This document shows, one piece after another, positions 13,533 to 25,477 of a stretch of DNA of 64,000 bases. A model generated the notes under the pieces. That model was not told the origin of the DNA and searched no databases. It worked only from the letters and a program-made list of their open reading frames with translations. Position numbers and translations under genes: made by a program. Positions within the stretch are counted from its first letter, which is position 1. Each line of letters starts with the position of its first letter. Source of the DNA: Hoplostethus atlanticus (Eukaryota; Chordata; Actinopteri; Trachichthyiformes; Trachichthyidae); assembly GCA_034670405.1 (NCBI GenBank), contig JAXDDX010000001.1, positions 16,470,001 through 16,534,000 on the forward strand. The letters are read 5' to 3'.

Positions 13533-15670
13533 TTCTGGATGTTTTGTTGTAGTAGGCCTAATTCATTTAAAACACCCCCCAGAATGATGAACCCACCCAC
13601 CCTTGGTTGTTTATGTGGTAGAAATTGTCAAAATGATTTGGATTTACTCTGGTTGATTATGTTTTAGATTTTGGAGGGTTTTGTCTGTAGAGTTGTGTGG
13701 TAACTGTCAGAGGCAAGCCATGTAGCTGTATGGTAAACAGGCTAATAATCTGGTGTCGATATGACACAGTCTGTGCAATTTGATATTTTGTAGGCTTTCC
13801 CTCACAATTGATTTTTGGCAGAAGAGCAACTGTGCATGCTAAAAGTTTGGTCCAGTCAATTGTATGTAGGCCCTCCCACCACAGATGTTTTGGCATCCCA
13901 TAAATAAAATAGTTTGCAACCATTATATACACAGAACCTCTGTGAAGAATTAAACTAAACCACAAAATCATATCTACACAGACAAAAACCCATTTGCTGG
14001 CAATGGTAGGAAGAAAAATGTCTTTCACAGCCGATTGGTATAATTTTTAAATGGCTCCAATTCTGAAAACATGTTTAGGGGATTCAACATATATACCTGA
14101 ACTACAGTGTCAAATTTCCATTCTAATGTATATACATCCCTCATGTTTGTCTTATACTAGTTTACGAACAATATAATAACTGTAGTATTGTGGTTGCATC
14201 AGTTGTATGCAGTCACCTCATCATCAGACACTACACTAAAAAGCATTAATATACTGTATATGTGCAATCAATAAAACAGGATAATACAAATAAAATCTTC
14301 AGTCCAATGTTTTGACTGGGATTTTTTACTGCACACATCTAAAGATACGTAATGATTTTGTTGTTTTCGTTCTATATTTTTTCAAAAATTCAGAGTACTA
14401 GCTAAGGTATTCTCACTATTACAGTAAAGATCATACATATTGGGCAGCAATCTGGCCTTGAATTTAAAAGACCGATACCAAAGGTCTTTTAAATCAAAGC
14501 TCAACTCCCAAAAGGAGGTTCTATTTAAGCTGTAAACTGTCGAGTAGCTGTCTGCTCAAATAAAGCACCAAATAAAGCACCAAACCCCTAATTGATCCAG
14601 GGGCACTGCACTGTGTAGGCGTACAAAAATGACACGCCCACTAGTTTCCATTAGTTTCCCTACCCACCCAATGCTGGGTGGGTAGAATACAAGTTCTGAA
14701 ATGTATGATGTTGAGGTTATGTCACATATTCTTGAAACCTCGAAAAATGTAATTACACAAGAAAATCACCATTTGTTAGTGGAAAAGGTGTCAAGATGTA
14801 TTTAATCCTGAGCATTGTTCGCCAGTGGGGAATACTAGCAATCCAATTATAAAGAGACATTGTCATTTCTTAGAATTTGAATCGAATCTGTAGCATTTGT
14901 TACCATTTGTTGTAATTGTGTTTTTGTGCTTCTAAACAAAGATGCCCTTTGTGTACTTCAACAAAAGGAGGCAATAAACAAGGAGATGGAGAAGCTGGCT
15001 TGAAAAACATCCAGCAGCTTGACAAAGAGAAGACAATCCTGGCCAATAATGCTGACTACCTCTTCTTCAGGAAGAAATGGGTCCCATGAGTGCATTGGCT
15101 TACCTCTTGTATGACATTTACCAAATTGAGAAAATTACTTTTTTGTTTAAGAAAGGGACAGTGCCAATTAAGTCAGATTGCCTTAATTGCCCTAATGCCT
15201 TAATTATTTAACCCTTTTAACCTGCCCATCAAAAATCACCCATGTAAACCTCTATTGGCCAGAGTGTCTGGAGTTGCAGAGACAAGCAGGGCCACTAGCT
15301 GTCAGCCATCTTAGTTGCAGTACCAGCCTAAATGTCCCTATGTCACCATGGCAAGCACTATAACAAGTTATGTTCAACCCATTTCTGTTTGATGTAACTC
15401 TCAAGCATTGAATGAAAAAATGCATAAATGTTGGGAAGGGGGTCCTCAGCCAATGAAATATGAAATATACGATTTGCAATGGGTTTGTGATGAGTGGCAG
15501 TTGTGATGGGTTTGCAGTGGGCAACAGTTTGGATTTGTCTCCAGGGGAAGAGAGAGCATGCCCAACTATCTTCAAAGTGAATGAGTAATCGCATACACTG
15601 GATCTTGCTTTGAGCATCAGTTGATGTAAAATGTGAGGGGGAGATGCCAATGGGCTTTCTATACGTACGT
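13067..15670. other. Intergenic DNA, no recognised gene
   Basis: AT-rich sequence between the DD35E element and a CA microsatellite. The longest open frame (13657-14028, minus) has no motif I recognise. Nothing else was assigned apart from the GATA repeat. Confidence 0.45.
13497..13531. repeat. (GATA)n microsatellite
   Basis: About eight perfect GATA units. Confidence 0.9.
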
Positions 15671-15675
15671 GCACA

Positions 15676-15742
15676 CAAACACACACACACACACACGCAC
15701 ACACACACACATACACACACACATCAACACACACAAAGACAG
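15676..15742. repeat. (CA)n-rich microsatellite
   Basis: Interrupted CA units with GCAC and TACA variants. They create valine/cysteine-rich artefact frames on the minus strand. Confidence 0.85.
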
Positions 15743-15889
15743 ACACAGACACTCACACACTTATCACCCATTGACTGTTTGCTGTTTGTGGATTAAGAGG
15801 GATTACTAACGAGATAGATAGAAATACTAAGAGATACAGACAGACAGACATCTTACAAACAACCTTGTATACCTCAGTGATACCTCAAT

Positions 15890-16520
15890 AAAAAAGTTGC
15901 CATGGCTATATTTGTTGGCACCGTTTAGAACAATTCAAATTTTGTTGGTAGATAATAGATTCTCATTTGCAGTGTAATTCAACTCACCTGTGAGAGGTTG
16001 CAGGTGCCCACATGGTATAAAATATTTTTTTATAGTGGTACAATAGTCTATTCTGCTTCCCTGGTCATCTGTGAAAATGGTGAAGAGAAAAGAGCTGTCA
16101 GAAAGGAGGATGTCAGAAAAACTATTATCACCAAACATAAACGTTCACAAGGCTATGAGGCCATCTCTAGAGACCTTGGTATTCCTGTTTCCACAGTTCA
16201 CAATGCTATTAAGAAGTTTGCTGCTCATGGAATTGTTAAGAATCTCCCAGGACGTGCTGGTAAGAGGAAAACTGACCTCAGATGACGTTGAAGGTTGTTG
16301 CAAGCCATTGAAAAAACACCTCGCATGACATCCAAATATCTCAAGGCTGACCTTGAGAGGTCTGGGGTAATGGTTTCAGCCCGTACCATAAGCCGGACAC
16401 TGAACCAAACCTGAAATGTGCAGTTGGTCAAAGGAATCCTCCCCTTCCAACATTGAAGAACTGGTTGCAATTGAAGAGTGGGAGAAACTGCCAGCAGAAA
16501 GGTGCAGGAAGCCAATAATC
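15890..16520 (+). pseudogene. Degenerate Tc1-like (DD34E-type) transposon remnant
   Basis: A Tc1-type leader (TTGGCACC, then GTCATCTGTGAAAATGGTGA) precedes a broken transposase frame starting at 16078. After an early frameshift the frame reads SQGYEAISRDLGIPVSTVHN and then IKKFAAHGIVKNLPGR (about 16146-16258), the first helix-turn-helix and GR linker of Tc1 transposases. A stop follows near 16284. The second DNA-binding domain (TPRMTSKYLKADLERSG, about 16316-16366) is in another frame. The catalytic core is missing. The frame resumes only with the C-terminal LVAIEEWEKLPAERCRK segment (about 16463-16513). Frameshifts, a stop and a large internal deletion make it dead. Confidence 0.8.
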
Positions 16521-16524
16521 TTGG

Positions 16525-16900
16525 CCAGAACAGTATTACATTGGACATTGGATTTTGTTCTTGGGTGAGGAACTTGTTGCCTGACTTGGACCGACATTTC
16601 CGAATCACAGTTTGGAACATGGACCTGGACACCAATGCCCAGAGAGACCCAGCCCAGTCACACCTCTGGTTTCTGCTCCCCAGTCAGAGCCGGTGCCTGC
16701 CTGAGCTCCACAAAGATACCGAGGCTAGGAAGAACCTTAGCTACAGCTATTCCGCCTACCTTTTCCCTACACATTTAATAAGCTGAATTTTTGCTGACCT
16801 TGAACATTAAGTTGGCTTCATCATTTCATCTAATTTTCTGAACATATCTCTTGCAAGGCCATGCATCCTACGAGGACGAATGTGGATGGATGTGTCTTTA
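16525..16900 (+). repeat. Unclassified interspersed-repeat-like segment
   Basis: A Cys/Pro-rich pseudo-coding stretch is followed by CACATTTAATAAGCTGAATTT and TTGCAAGGCCATGCATCCTA. It reads like the 3' part of a retroelement seen in other fish sequences, but I cannot name the family. Confidence 0.3.
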
Positions 16901-18340
16901 GTGCATGACCTAAAGATTTTGTGTAAGACTTTGCTCATGAATCACTATCAACGACAGCAGTGTTTATGGAGAATATACTGTATGTCTTGGGTATCATAGG
17001 CCTTCCTTTACAAAAAAATACTGAGAAATGCTGTTAAGTCAAAGCACATGTGCTTTTTGGACACATGTTGGTGTGTGAACAATATTTTTTCACATTGTAA
17101 TTCAAAGAATTAATAGAATATACAAACTGTCACATGTGATTGTATATGTTATTTGGCTTGGTGGAGCATTTGTTTGCCAAATTTATCTGGTGTCCATATG
17201 TCACCAGAATTCTATTTGGGAATGGGATGGGATGGGATGCTCCTCTGTGTTGCAGCCCCACTTTGTCACGGTGGTATTTTTACTTAAAAATCTTGTCTAG
17301 TGCAGCTTTAAACTGTCGGTTTTCTGGAGGAGTTTGGTCGTGATGTTCTCTCCCATACGAAGAGAAAGTTAGCTAATGATGCGTATCAGGGCTTCTCATT
17401 CTGTGTATTCGCTGATCCTTGAGCCTGAGCTTGTTTTTCGATAGGATAGAATGAAATTGGTTGATTTTGTTGATTTGAAGAACTGAAATTGTCAAAAAAC
17501 AACATGAAGTACCAAAAAGACTGCGTAACTAAGACTGTAACTGTATTGGGTAGGTGGAAGGAGCAGTGTGTTTTTACAATAATGAAACACATGAAGGTAA
17601 GAGATGTAGTGCCCCTCTGATCAATCAACAAGGTCTCCTACCTAATCGACCAAATCGAACATATGTTAAAAGGTCCCATTTGATCGGTAGACATTGTTTG
17701 GCTGCCTGCTGACATCCAGACGATCTGAATAGGTCCTTGATCCTATCAATGCCTTTCGGTGATTCGGTAGCTAGTATGAAAGCATGACAGAAGAGATTGG
17801 AGGAGGAGGAAGGAGCAGACACGTGTAATTACAGTATGAGTGATGTAGAAGAAGAGATAGAAGGGCTGGAAGTTGAGAATGGCAAAGGGAAGGGATGGAG
17901 GAGACGGAGTAAGGTAAGATAAGAGAGATGGATTAGAGGGAAGTGGAATGGAGTAGAAAGAGTAGGGAAAGATTAGACAAAGAGATAAAAAAGAAGGATG
18001 GAGGACTCAGCGGAGAGTAGGGTAAGATTTATAAGGGTGAGGGGTGTGAAAGAGAGACGATAGCTTTATGTGTCAAAGAAGCTAAAGCTCAGTGAGAGCA
18101 AGGAAGATTGGTGTGTCGCTACCTGAGATGATCAATTGCACTCCTATTTCTTTCTTTTGCTTTTGTAGTTGAAGATGCCGACCCATAATCATGCCACTCT
18201 AGCATCAGGGTGGCAAGCGAAAAAAACAGCCTTACAAAGTGAGGCTGGAGGAAGCAAAGAAAAAAATCACTGAGGAGTGGATGGAAACAAAGTTTGAACA
18301 AAGTTTTTGACTCCACTTGCTGGTTGTTGCAGGATGGATT
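16900..18340. other. Intergenic DNA, no recognised gene
   Basis: Contains a short GGGAT tandem near 17220-17238 and a GA-rich stretch at about 17850-18060. No supported gene. Confidence 0.4.
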
Positions 18341-18369
18341 AGAGCAGGGGTGGGCAATCATGTGCCATG

Positions 18370-19090
18370 GAGGGCGGAGAATATGCAGTCTACATCCCAG
18401 CAGCAGACAGTGATGGGCAATAAGACTCAGCTCAGCACCCTCACAGCTGACTGAGACTGTCTGGACAGGAGGCGGCGTAGAGGTGGATGGCAGTTGGCAC
18501 AAAGGCGTCTCTGAAACGCTCGGTGGTACACCTTGGTGGGGGGTGAGCCGGCAGCTGAAGGTGCTCTGAAGCTGGTGGAAAGCATTGTCCAGGATGGAGT
18601 TCAGACATCTGGAGAAGTCTGTCACAATCCGTTAAAATACTTGAGCCTCTTCAAGAAGAACAGTCTGTCTGCTTGTTGCTGATATGGACCACCAGGAACT
18701 TCCTGCTCCTCCTGTAGTCCACCACCAGCTCCTCAGTCCTACTGACATTGAGCTGCAAGTGGTTTTCCTTGCATCACCCTACAAAGCCTTCAGCCTTCAG
18801 ACTCCTCCTGTGCTCCTCCTCCTTGTCCTCACTGATGCAGCCCTCAATTGAGAAGTCATCGGAGAACTTCCGGAGGTGACATGGCCCAGAGTTGTATCTG
18901 AAGTCTGAGGTGTAGAGTGTGAACAGGAATGGGGATAGTACAGTCACTTGGGGTGCCCCCATAGTGCTCACCATGCTCCACACACAGCTCTGGAGTCGAA
19001 CATACTGTGGTCTGCTGGTGAGGTAGTCCAGGTCACCACAATGTTATCCACCTGCATCCCCCTGAGCAGGTGTATTATTATTGGCATTTC
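18370..19090 (-). pseudogene. L2/CR1-like LINE fragment, reverse transcriptase C-terminal part
   Basis: The minus strand reads GAPQVTVLSPFLFTLYTSDF (about 18900-18960), an altered form of the GxPQGxxLSP(L/F)LF reverse-transcriptase motif. It is followed by KFSDDFSIEGCI, a damaged version of the FADD catalytic box. Downstream pieces (NHLQLNVS-, LVVDYRR-like; then LPAHPPPRCTTERFRDAFVP-like) are spread over different frames with stops. It is 5'-truncated and inactive. The family call rests on motif order. Confidence 0.75.
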
Positions 19091-19099
19091 TGGTTTATT

Positions 19100-20690
19100 G
19101 GATAGAATGCAGGATAGATGGGACATCATCATGAGTCGACTTTGAACCCATGAGTTATTATGTTGTTATGGTACCTCATGCATTTTTCCTACAGGGACAA
19201 AAAGGCTTCTGGTGTTTGCTTGCTGCATCTCCCTGCACCTCGGGCAGCAGTGTGCTGATTAATGATGCATCATGCTTGATGCTCCTTGTGGAAAACACTA
19301 AGAAGCGTATCTGACTAGTTCTGCTGCTGATGCTGCCAATATGTTTTATTGGACCAAGTACATAAAGACGGCAGCCTCCTGGACTGAGCCATAAAAAAAG
19401 AAAGATTTGTTCCCCTAGAGAAGTCACCTTTGCATCTTTTCCTGTTTCCTTTTCCCTCTTTTCCGTGATGTGTGTATATTTTGCGGGGAATCTCATTCTG
19501 TGGTTCATTTCCTGCAGCATCCTGCAAAGAGGAATGCAGTGGTATGCATGTTATTTCAATGTTTTTATGTTTACTCACAATTTCTTATACAGTTAAGATT
19601 AGACAAAATCATTTGTAAGTACAGTGAGGTGACCTTTGGTTAAATATGTTACAGTATTAAAGCAACAACCACTGACTTATGGTTAGGAAAGAAAATCATT
19701 TGTGGAGAGTTTACATGAATACTACTGATTTTGTAAGAATCACCATGAGATCCAGCTGGTTATTTGGAAGGCCTAGACCCATCAAATCATTACTAGTGAA
19801 CCTGAACAACGCTCTCCCAGAACCCAGAAAAATCAAACTCTCATCTGTGATCCCATGTACAGCCTCGGGCCTCTCTCTTAACAATGTGTGGCTATCAATA
19901 TCTCAACGTTCATATTAACGTGAGCTTTATGTTTTTCGTAGCGCTGTGAGCTCCAAACCGGAAAACTTACCGTTTTAAGCCCCAAGTTCGTTCTCCACAG
20001 AACTCTTCAGCACTTCACACAGATTAAGGTGGTGCAAACTCTAGACTATGACTGAAAGTTGCTAATACAGACTGAACTTCACTAAGGCGTGGGGATGATA
20101 TATCTCAAAGCTGAAATTCATTGGTATGGCCCTTTAAGGTCTTGATCCGCTGTCAGCCAATGTAAAACATCACAGATTCAGTGTCTCAGCCTTGTCTGAC
20201 GTCAATAACTCCATCTCACTGCCAGCCAACTTGTATCCACACAACCCGAGGACAGCTATAAAAAGACTCTGTGTATGAAAAATGCAGCAGAGTTTCAACT
20301 CTGGTGTCCCAGTCACCCCCACCCCCCCCATAACATTCATAGCTCAAGATAAAAATGTCACTTTGCCGTCTGAGAATACAGCTAGTACAGATGCTTCGCC
20401 GTATTGAGTACGTGCACAAAGGAGGTGAGCGCTACTAAAATTTGGCTGCAAATGTTTCAGGAAAGCGAGCACAAAGGCGTTTCTATCCCTGCCAAAACAA
20501 CTGACTTTATTTGATTTGACAGACATAAACTTCATATCCACAGCATCTGCGTCTCTCGTAAAAAAACACTTCCTGCAAGAAAAGAATGTTAAACACGGCC
20601 AGTGACACTAACAGTGACGAACATTTCTGCAACATCTCTCTCCTAGTCCCTCTATATGTCCCTCCTCTTCCCGCACTTTGTCTTTACACA
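19100..20690. other. Intergenic DNA, no recognised gene
   Basis: Mixed sequence with short overlapping frames on both strands and no recognisable motif. Confidence 0.4.
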
Positions 20691-20747
20691 TCACTAAAAG
20701 ATGCAGTTCTTCCAGTGAAATGAGTCTTCAGTGCACCGCCTCCTCTG

Positions 20748-21129
20748 TGTCTCTCTCTCTCTCTCTCTCTCTCCCCCATCTTTCTCACATAGTCTCTCTC
20801 TCTCTCTCTCTCTCTTTGTCTTCCTCTTTCCATTCATCCCTCCCTTCTTTTTCTTTTTCACATGATTAAATATGCAGGATCTTCCAGTGAAGGCATTTTT
20901 TTTCTTCCTTTCCCCGGTACAGAACCTTGTCCCTGCTCTGTGTTGTAAGGCTGTGGCTCCTGCAAGTTGAAGTGCATTTGCTTTGTGCTGTTGGTGGTTA
21001 TAAATAAAAGACAGCGTTTTTCCGTTGTAGTCTGGCCCTGCTTCTGCCTGCTGCTGCTGCTGCTGCTGCTGCTTAAGTGATCTCTGAGGACCCCTTGCCT
21101 GGTATTTGGGGAAGGAAGGAAAGAATGAA

Positions 21130-21161
<32 letters not shown>

Positions 21162-21375
21162 CATGTGTGACACGACACTTGTGAGTACATCTACATGCAT
21201 CTCGGTGTGTGTGTGTGTGTGTCCATGTGCTTGTGCGTGCAATAATATGTGCTGAATGTGAGGATTCTGGATGTCTGCGTGTGTGTGCATTCGTGAGGTT
21301 GTGTGTGACAGACGTGAAGTATGCCTGACCTGGACACGTGTGTGTGTGTGTGTTTTTTGCATGTGTGTGTGTGTG
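20748..21375. repeat. Microsatellite cluster (CT, CTG, GA, GT)
   Basis: Successive simple repeats: CT at about 20748-20773 and 20792-20816, CTG (CAG on minus) at about 21047-21073, GA at about 21130-21160, GT at about 21203-21222 and 21338-21352. Long minus-strand open frames here (20694-21861) are products of these repeats. Confidence 0.85.
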
Positions 21376-21489
21376 GCTGGTGCAGCCAGGGGTTTCGTAG
21401 GGAGGGGTTGAGCTACAGAGTGCTGCTCCATGGAGCGCGATGAGAGGAGAGGTGCTCTGGGACAACACAACCCATTCCAAACAGCACTC

Positions 21490-21945
21490 AGTCTGAATAA
21501 TGCAACAAGATGGAGGAGGGAGGGAGGAGGAGAAGATAAACAAGAGGAGGAATGAGAGGAGAGAACATTTGATGAGTGGAGAGGAAGCAGGAGTTACAAA
21601 AGGAGAGAAATTAGGCAGAACACAAAAAGGTGGGGGAGAGGAAATAGGCGGGTGCAAAAAAAACACAAGGTGGAAGATGAAGGGAAGAGGGGGAAGCAGA
21701 GGAAGAGGGACAAGGATGGGGTGGATGACAGCAGATGGGATGCACAGCGAAGAAGAGGCCGTAGAGAGGTGTAGGAGGAGGATGGATGGACAGCAGTGGG
21801 AGCAGAAGAGGTAGGGAGGATGAAGGGAAGGATGGCAGAGGGGAGATGGATGGGAAAGCAAGAGGAAAAGATAAGTGGAGGAGAGGAGAGGAGAGGAGAG
21901 GAGGAAGGGTAGAGGAGAGGAGAGGTGAAAGAGACCAGTGAAGAG
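21490..21945. repeat. Purine-rich tract with GGAGA-type repeats
   Basis: About 450 bp with strong purine bias on the plus strand (GGA, GAA and AGG units). It includes a near-perfect GGAGA array at about 21877-21927. Confidence 0.8.
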
Positions 21946-22162
21946 GAAAGCCCAGAGTGACAGAATATAATTTGTAAGAGGGAATAATTCCCCTCTTGGC
22001 TGCGGTTAAGGTGTTCCAAAAGAAGTTCTGAAAGCTAAAAGCTTTTCCTAAAAGCCTTATAAAAGCTCTGATTGAGACGGAGATTATCTATGACATCTTT
22101 GAAAAATCACTTCTACCCTTTTAGCACGGAACTAGAGATAATAACACTGCAGGTACGATAAT

Positions 22163-22285
22163 ATTCATTCATTCATTTTCCACTTTTTCTATTTAGGATC
22201 ACGAGGGTGCTGTATCCATCCTGCATTGGACGAAAGGCAGGGAAACACCCTGAGTAGGTCGCCAGTCCATCACAGGGAGTATGAT
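22163..22285 (+). repeat. Common fish interspersed repeat fragment
   Basis: ATTCATTCATTTTCCACTTT is followed by a GGATCACGAGGGTGCTG-like and AGTAGGTCGCCAGTCCATCA-like body. I recognise this composite as a frequent dispersed repeat in vertebrate genomes. Class not determined. Confidence 0.45.
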
Positions 22286-22815
22286 AATATGAGCTACATG
22301 ATAATAATGAGAAGAAGAACAAGAAGAAGAACAACAACAGCAGCAACAACCCTAGACTCTGAAAAGGCAACTACTAAAATAAAAGTAAATAAAAAAGTAA
22401 AAACCAATTACATAAAACAGTGACAGTTTTTGACAGCCTAAACTGCTCAGGCATGACGTTCCCAAGGCCGTTGATTACAAGCCATCACAGGAGTCCCACT
22501 TTCAGTACACGCTTTCAGGAATTAAAAATACATTGGATTGGTTTTGTGCATCGTCCAGTAGGATCACCAGTAGGAAGGAGATGGACGGCCTCACTTCGGC
22601 ATAAAACGATGAGGTGCCGGGAACATTGAACAGAAACAACAGCAATAATAGCAACAAACAGCAGCAGCGACAAATTTAGATCATCTACATTTGCGGATTG
22701 AAAAAAGTCACCTCAGTGCAATATAACATGTTGCCAGTGTCGTTCAGCAGAAACACTTTTTCCCTCTCCCTAAATGTCAGCATACCCTTTTTTGGAGGAG
22801 AACATTACCCTAGAC

Positions 22816-22962
22816 CAGTGGTTCCCAACCAAGTCCTCAAGTACCCCCCTTGTCCTGCAGGTTTTAGCTCCAGTTCTACTCTCTAATTGGTTCAGGTGTG
22901 CCTGAGTAGAGCTAAAACCTGCAGGACAAGGGGGAACTTGAGGACTGGGTTGGGAACCACAG
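22816..22962. mobile_element. Inverted-repeat MITE (hAT-like ends)
   Basis: 147-bp near-palindrome. The first about 60 bp (CAGTGGTTCCCAACCAAGTC and onward through TGTCCTGCAGGTTTTAGCTC) recur inverted at the other end, around a short AT-rich loop. CAGTGGTTCCCAACC resembles hAT terminal repeats. No clear 8-bp target duplication is visible. Confidence 0.75.
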
Positions 22963-23139
22963 CACTCTTGATACTACATGGTTGGGGTTCTTTGCTCAGG
23001 TAGAGGTTATTGTATATTTTGCCCAGGTAGCAGAGCCAGCTGACAGGCTGCCCTGAACCCTGGGAGGCATAAATATGTTCAATGAGACAGGATTTTCCTT
23101 TGGTTGACTGGTAGATGTTGACCTCCCCTATGTGGAAAG

Positions 23140-24390
23140 GTTTCAAGATTCAAGATTCAAGATTCAAGAACTTTATTTGTCACATACACACACGGGGTGT
23201 GTAGTGAAATGAAAAGTGGCAATGCTCAATGGGAATGTGCAAAAGGGCAACAGTACACAGTATTTACAATAAAAAAACAACACAATATTTACAGTATTAC
23301 AGTAATTACAGTAAAAGCTCTTATATAAAAAAACAAAACACAATATATACAGTAAGAGCACTTTGGAAATGAAAATATAGTAGTAGGGGAAATCGTATGA
23401 ATGTAATATACTATAAATTATGTGTAGTCATTCCCTAAGTGTGTGTGTGTGTGTGTGAGTGTGTGTGTGCATAAGAGGGGCAGTGTGTGTGTCTTGGTGG
23501 GGGCCCTGGTGAGGTCGGAGTTCACAGTCCTGATGGCCTGAGGAAAGAAACTCCGTCTCAGTCTCTCTGTTTTGGCAGCGTGACTACGGAGGCGCTTGCC
23601 TGACCGCAGCAGCTGAAACAGTCCGTTGTTGGGGTGGTGAGGATCCTTCATGATCCTGCAGGCTCTGGTTCTGCACCTCCTGGTGTACAAGTCCTTCCAA
23701 TAGTGCGTTCAGCCGAACGCACTACTCTCTGCAGAGCCTTCCTGTCCTGAGCGGAGCTGTTGCCAAACCAGGCAGTGATGCTTCCTGTCAGGATGCTCTC
23801 TACAGCTCCAGAGTAGAAGGACTGAAGGATCCTCCGGGAGACTTTAAATTTCCTCAGTTGCCTGAGGTGGTAAAGGCGCTGCCTCGCCTTTCTCACCAGA
23901 GTGTCAGTGTGTGTTGTCCATGTCAGATCTTCAGTGATGTGGACTCCCAGGTATTTATACCTGCTCACCCTCTCCACAGTAGTCCCATTTATCCCCAATG
24001 GTGAGTACGTCCTCTGTTGTTGTGTCCTCCTAAAGTCCACAATCAGCTCCTTGGTTTTGGTGACATTCAGGAGGAGGCTGTTGTCCTGGCACCAGAGTGA
24101 CAGATCAGCAACTTCCTCCAGGTAGGCCTTCTCGTCGTTGTTGGAGAACAGGCCCACCACCACTGTGTCATCCGCAAACTTAATGATGGAGTTGGAGCTG
24201 AACCTGGCCACACAGTCATGTGTGTACAGGGAGTACAGTAGGGGGCTGAGGACGCAACCCTGGGGGGATCCTGTGTTCAGGGTGAGGGGGTTGGAGGTGT
24301 GTCTGCCCACCCTGACCACCTGGGGCCTGGCAGTCAGGAAGTCCAGGATCCAGGCAAGGTTTTGGTAACTCTGGTGATGTAAACTGTAGT
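23140..24390 (-). pseudogene. L2/CR1-like LINE 3' fragment with heptamer tail
   Basis: The minus strand carries a 223-codon open stretch (23648-24319) with [29 protein letters not shown] and the [17 protein letters not shown] segment, then [14 protein letters not shown] and a C-terminal thumb region. Upstream [12 protein letters not shown]-like sequence continues in other frames to about 24390, where the copy is 5'-truncated. The downstream part (KRLRSHAAKTERLRRSFFPQ, 23418-23600) is frameshifted. The 3' end is marked by a (TCTTGAA)n-type tail at about 23140-23170. The FADD box is intact but endonuclease and N-terminal RT are absent, so it cannot move alone. Confidence 0.85.
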
Positions 24391-24399
24391 GGACAGAAG

Positions 24400-25408
24400 C
24401 ACCTTGTACCTGGCTGCACCTCCACTGTGCCAGTAACCACAGAAATGAACATCCTCTCCGACATTATTGCTGTAAGAAAGATTTCGGAGCGTGTCGTTAC
24501 CACCGACACTCTCTGGCTGATGGCCGGTTAACAGGGCTTAAATCTAATTTTGAGCGCACACAAATGGAATAGCGGCTGCTTAAGAGCAGTAATAGGAGAG
24601 GAGTGCAGTTCAACGGCGACGTAGAAGAAGACAAGATGGGGAGAATCTCAGAGACAGACAGGTCGAGAGGAGAGATAGAATGCATGGCAGTAACATCACT
24701 TTGGTAACATCACTTTGGTAACACAGATAACCAAACGAAGATTTGCTAAGTAGTTATGCCTGATTTAGTGAATTCATCGAAGAGGAGATATGAAGAAAAG
24801 ATTGGTTTCATTTGACTTCTGGATCCCTACATGATCGATAAACTAGCCTAAGTCAAGCCCAGCCAACATTAAAACATTAACGTTTTCCCTGACAATGTAT
24901 CCTCATTTTTATGTGTTGTTGTTTCGCCACTGCACAATTAAAACAACTTCTAATGGGGGAAATGCTATTAATGACAGGTAGGCTGTAATCTGACAACTTC
25001 CTGGTACAATCAGAATGCTTGTGGTTTGAGATAAGGCCGCAAACAAGCTTGATATACGTCCATTATGAACCAACTAGGTAGGTCACTTTTTGTGGGTTAC
25101 TTTCATTCTTTGTAATCCCGTGGAATGTATTTAAAACGTTATTTTACCATTTGAAAAGCCAGCACTACAAAAGCGATCCACAAAAAAAAACTGCAATGAC
25201 ATTATTTTCTTCCCTGGCGTGAAACCAAGGCGAAGTCATTGCCAGGGAAAAAACACAAACAAAGGTTTGTTAATGATGCTGTCCGTCGCTGCTACGCTGC
25301 CACCTGGCTGTTGGCAATATGGCCGCGGTGATTGATATGACCTATTTCGATGGATAATACTCTTATGCTAAACTATGCTCACTATAAATTCTGCAGTGCC
25401 TTTTTTTA

Positions 25409-25477
<69 letters not shown>

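Noticed and set aside
20694-21861. Two overlapping minus-strand frames of about 260 codons
   Set aside because: They run through CT, GT, CTG and purine-rich simple repeats in shifted frames; composition is repeat-driven.
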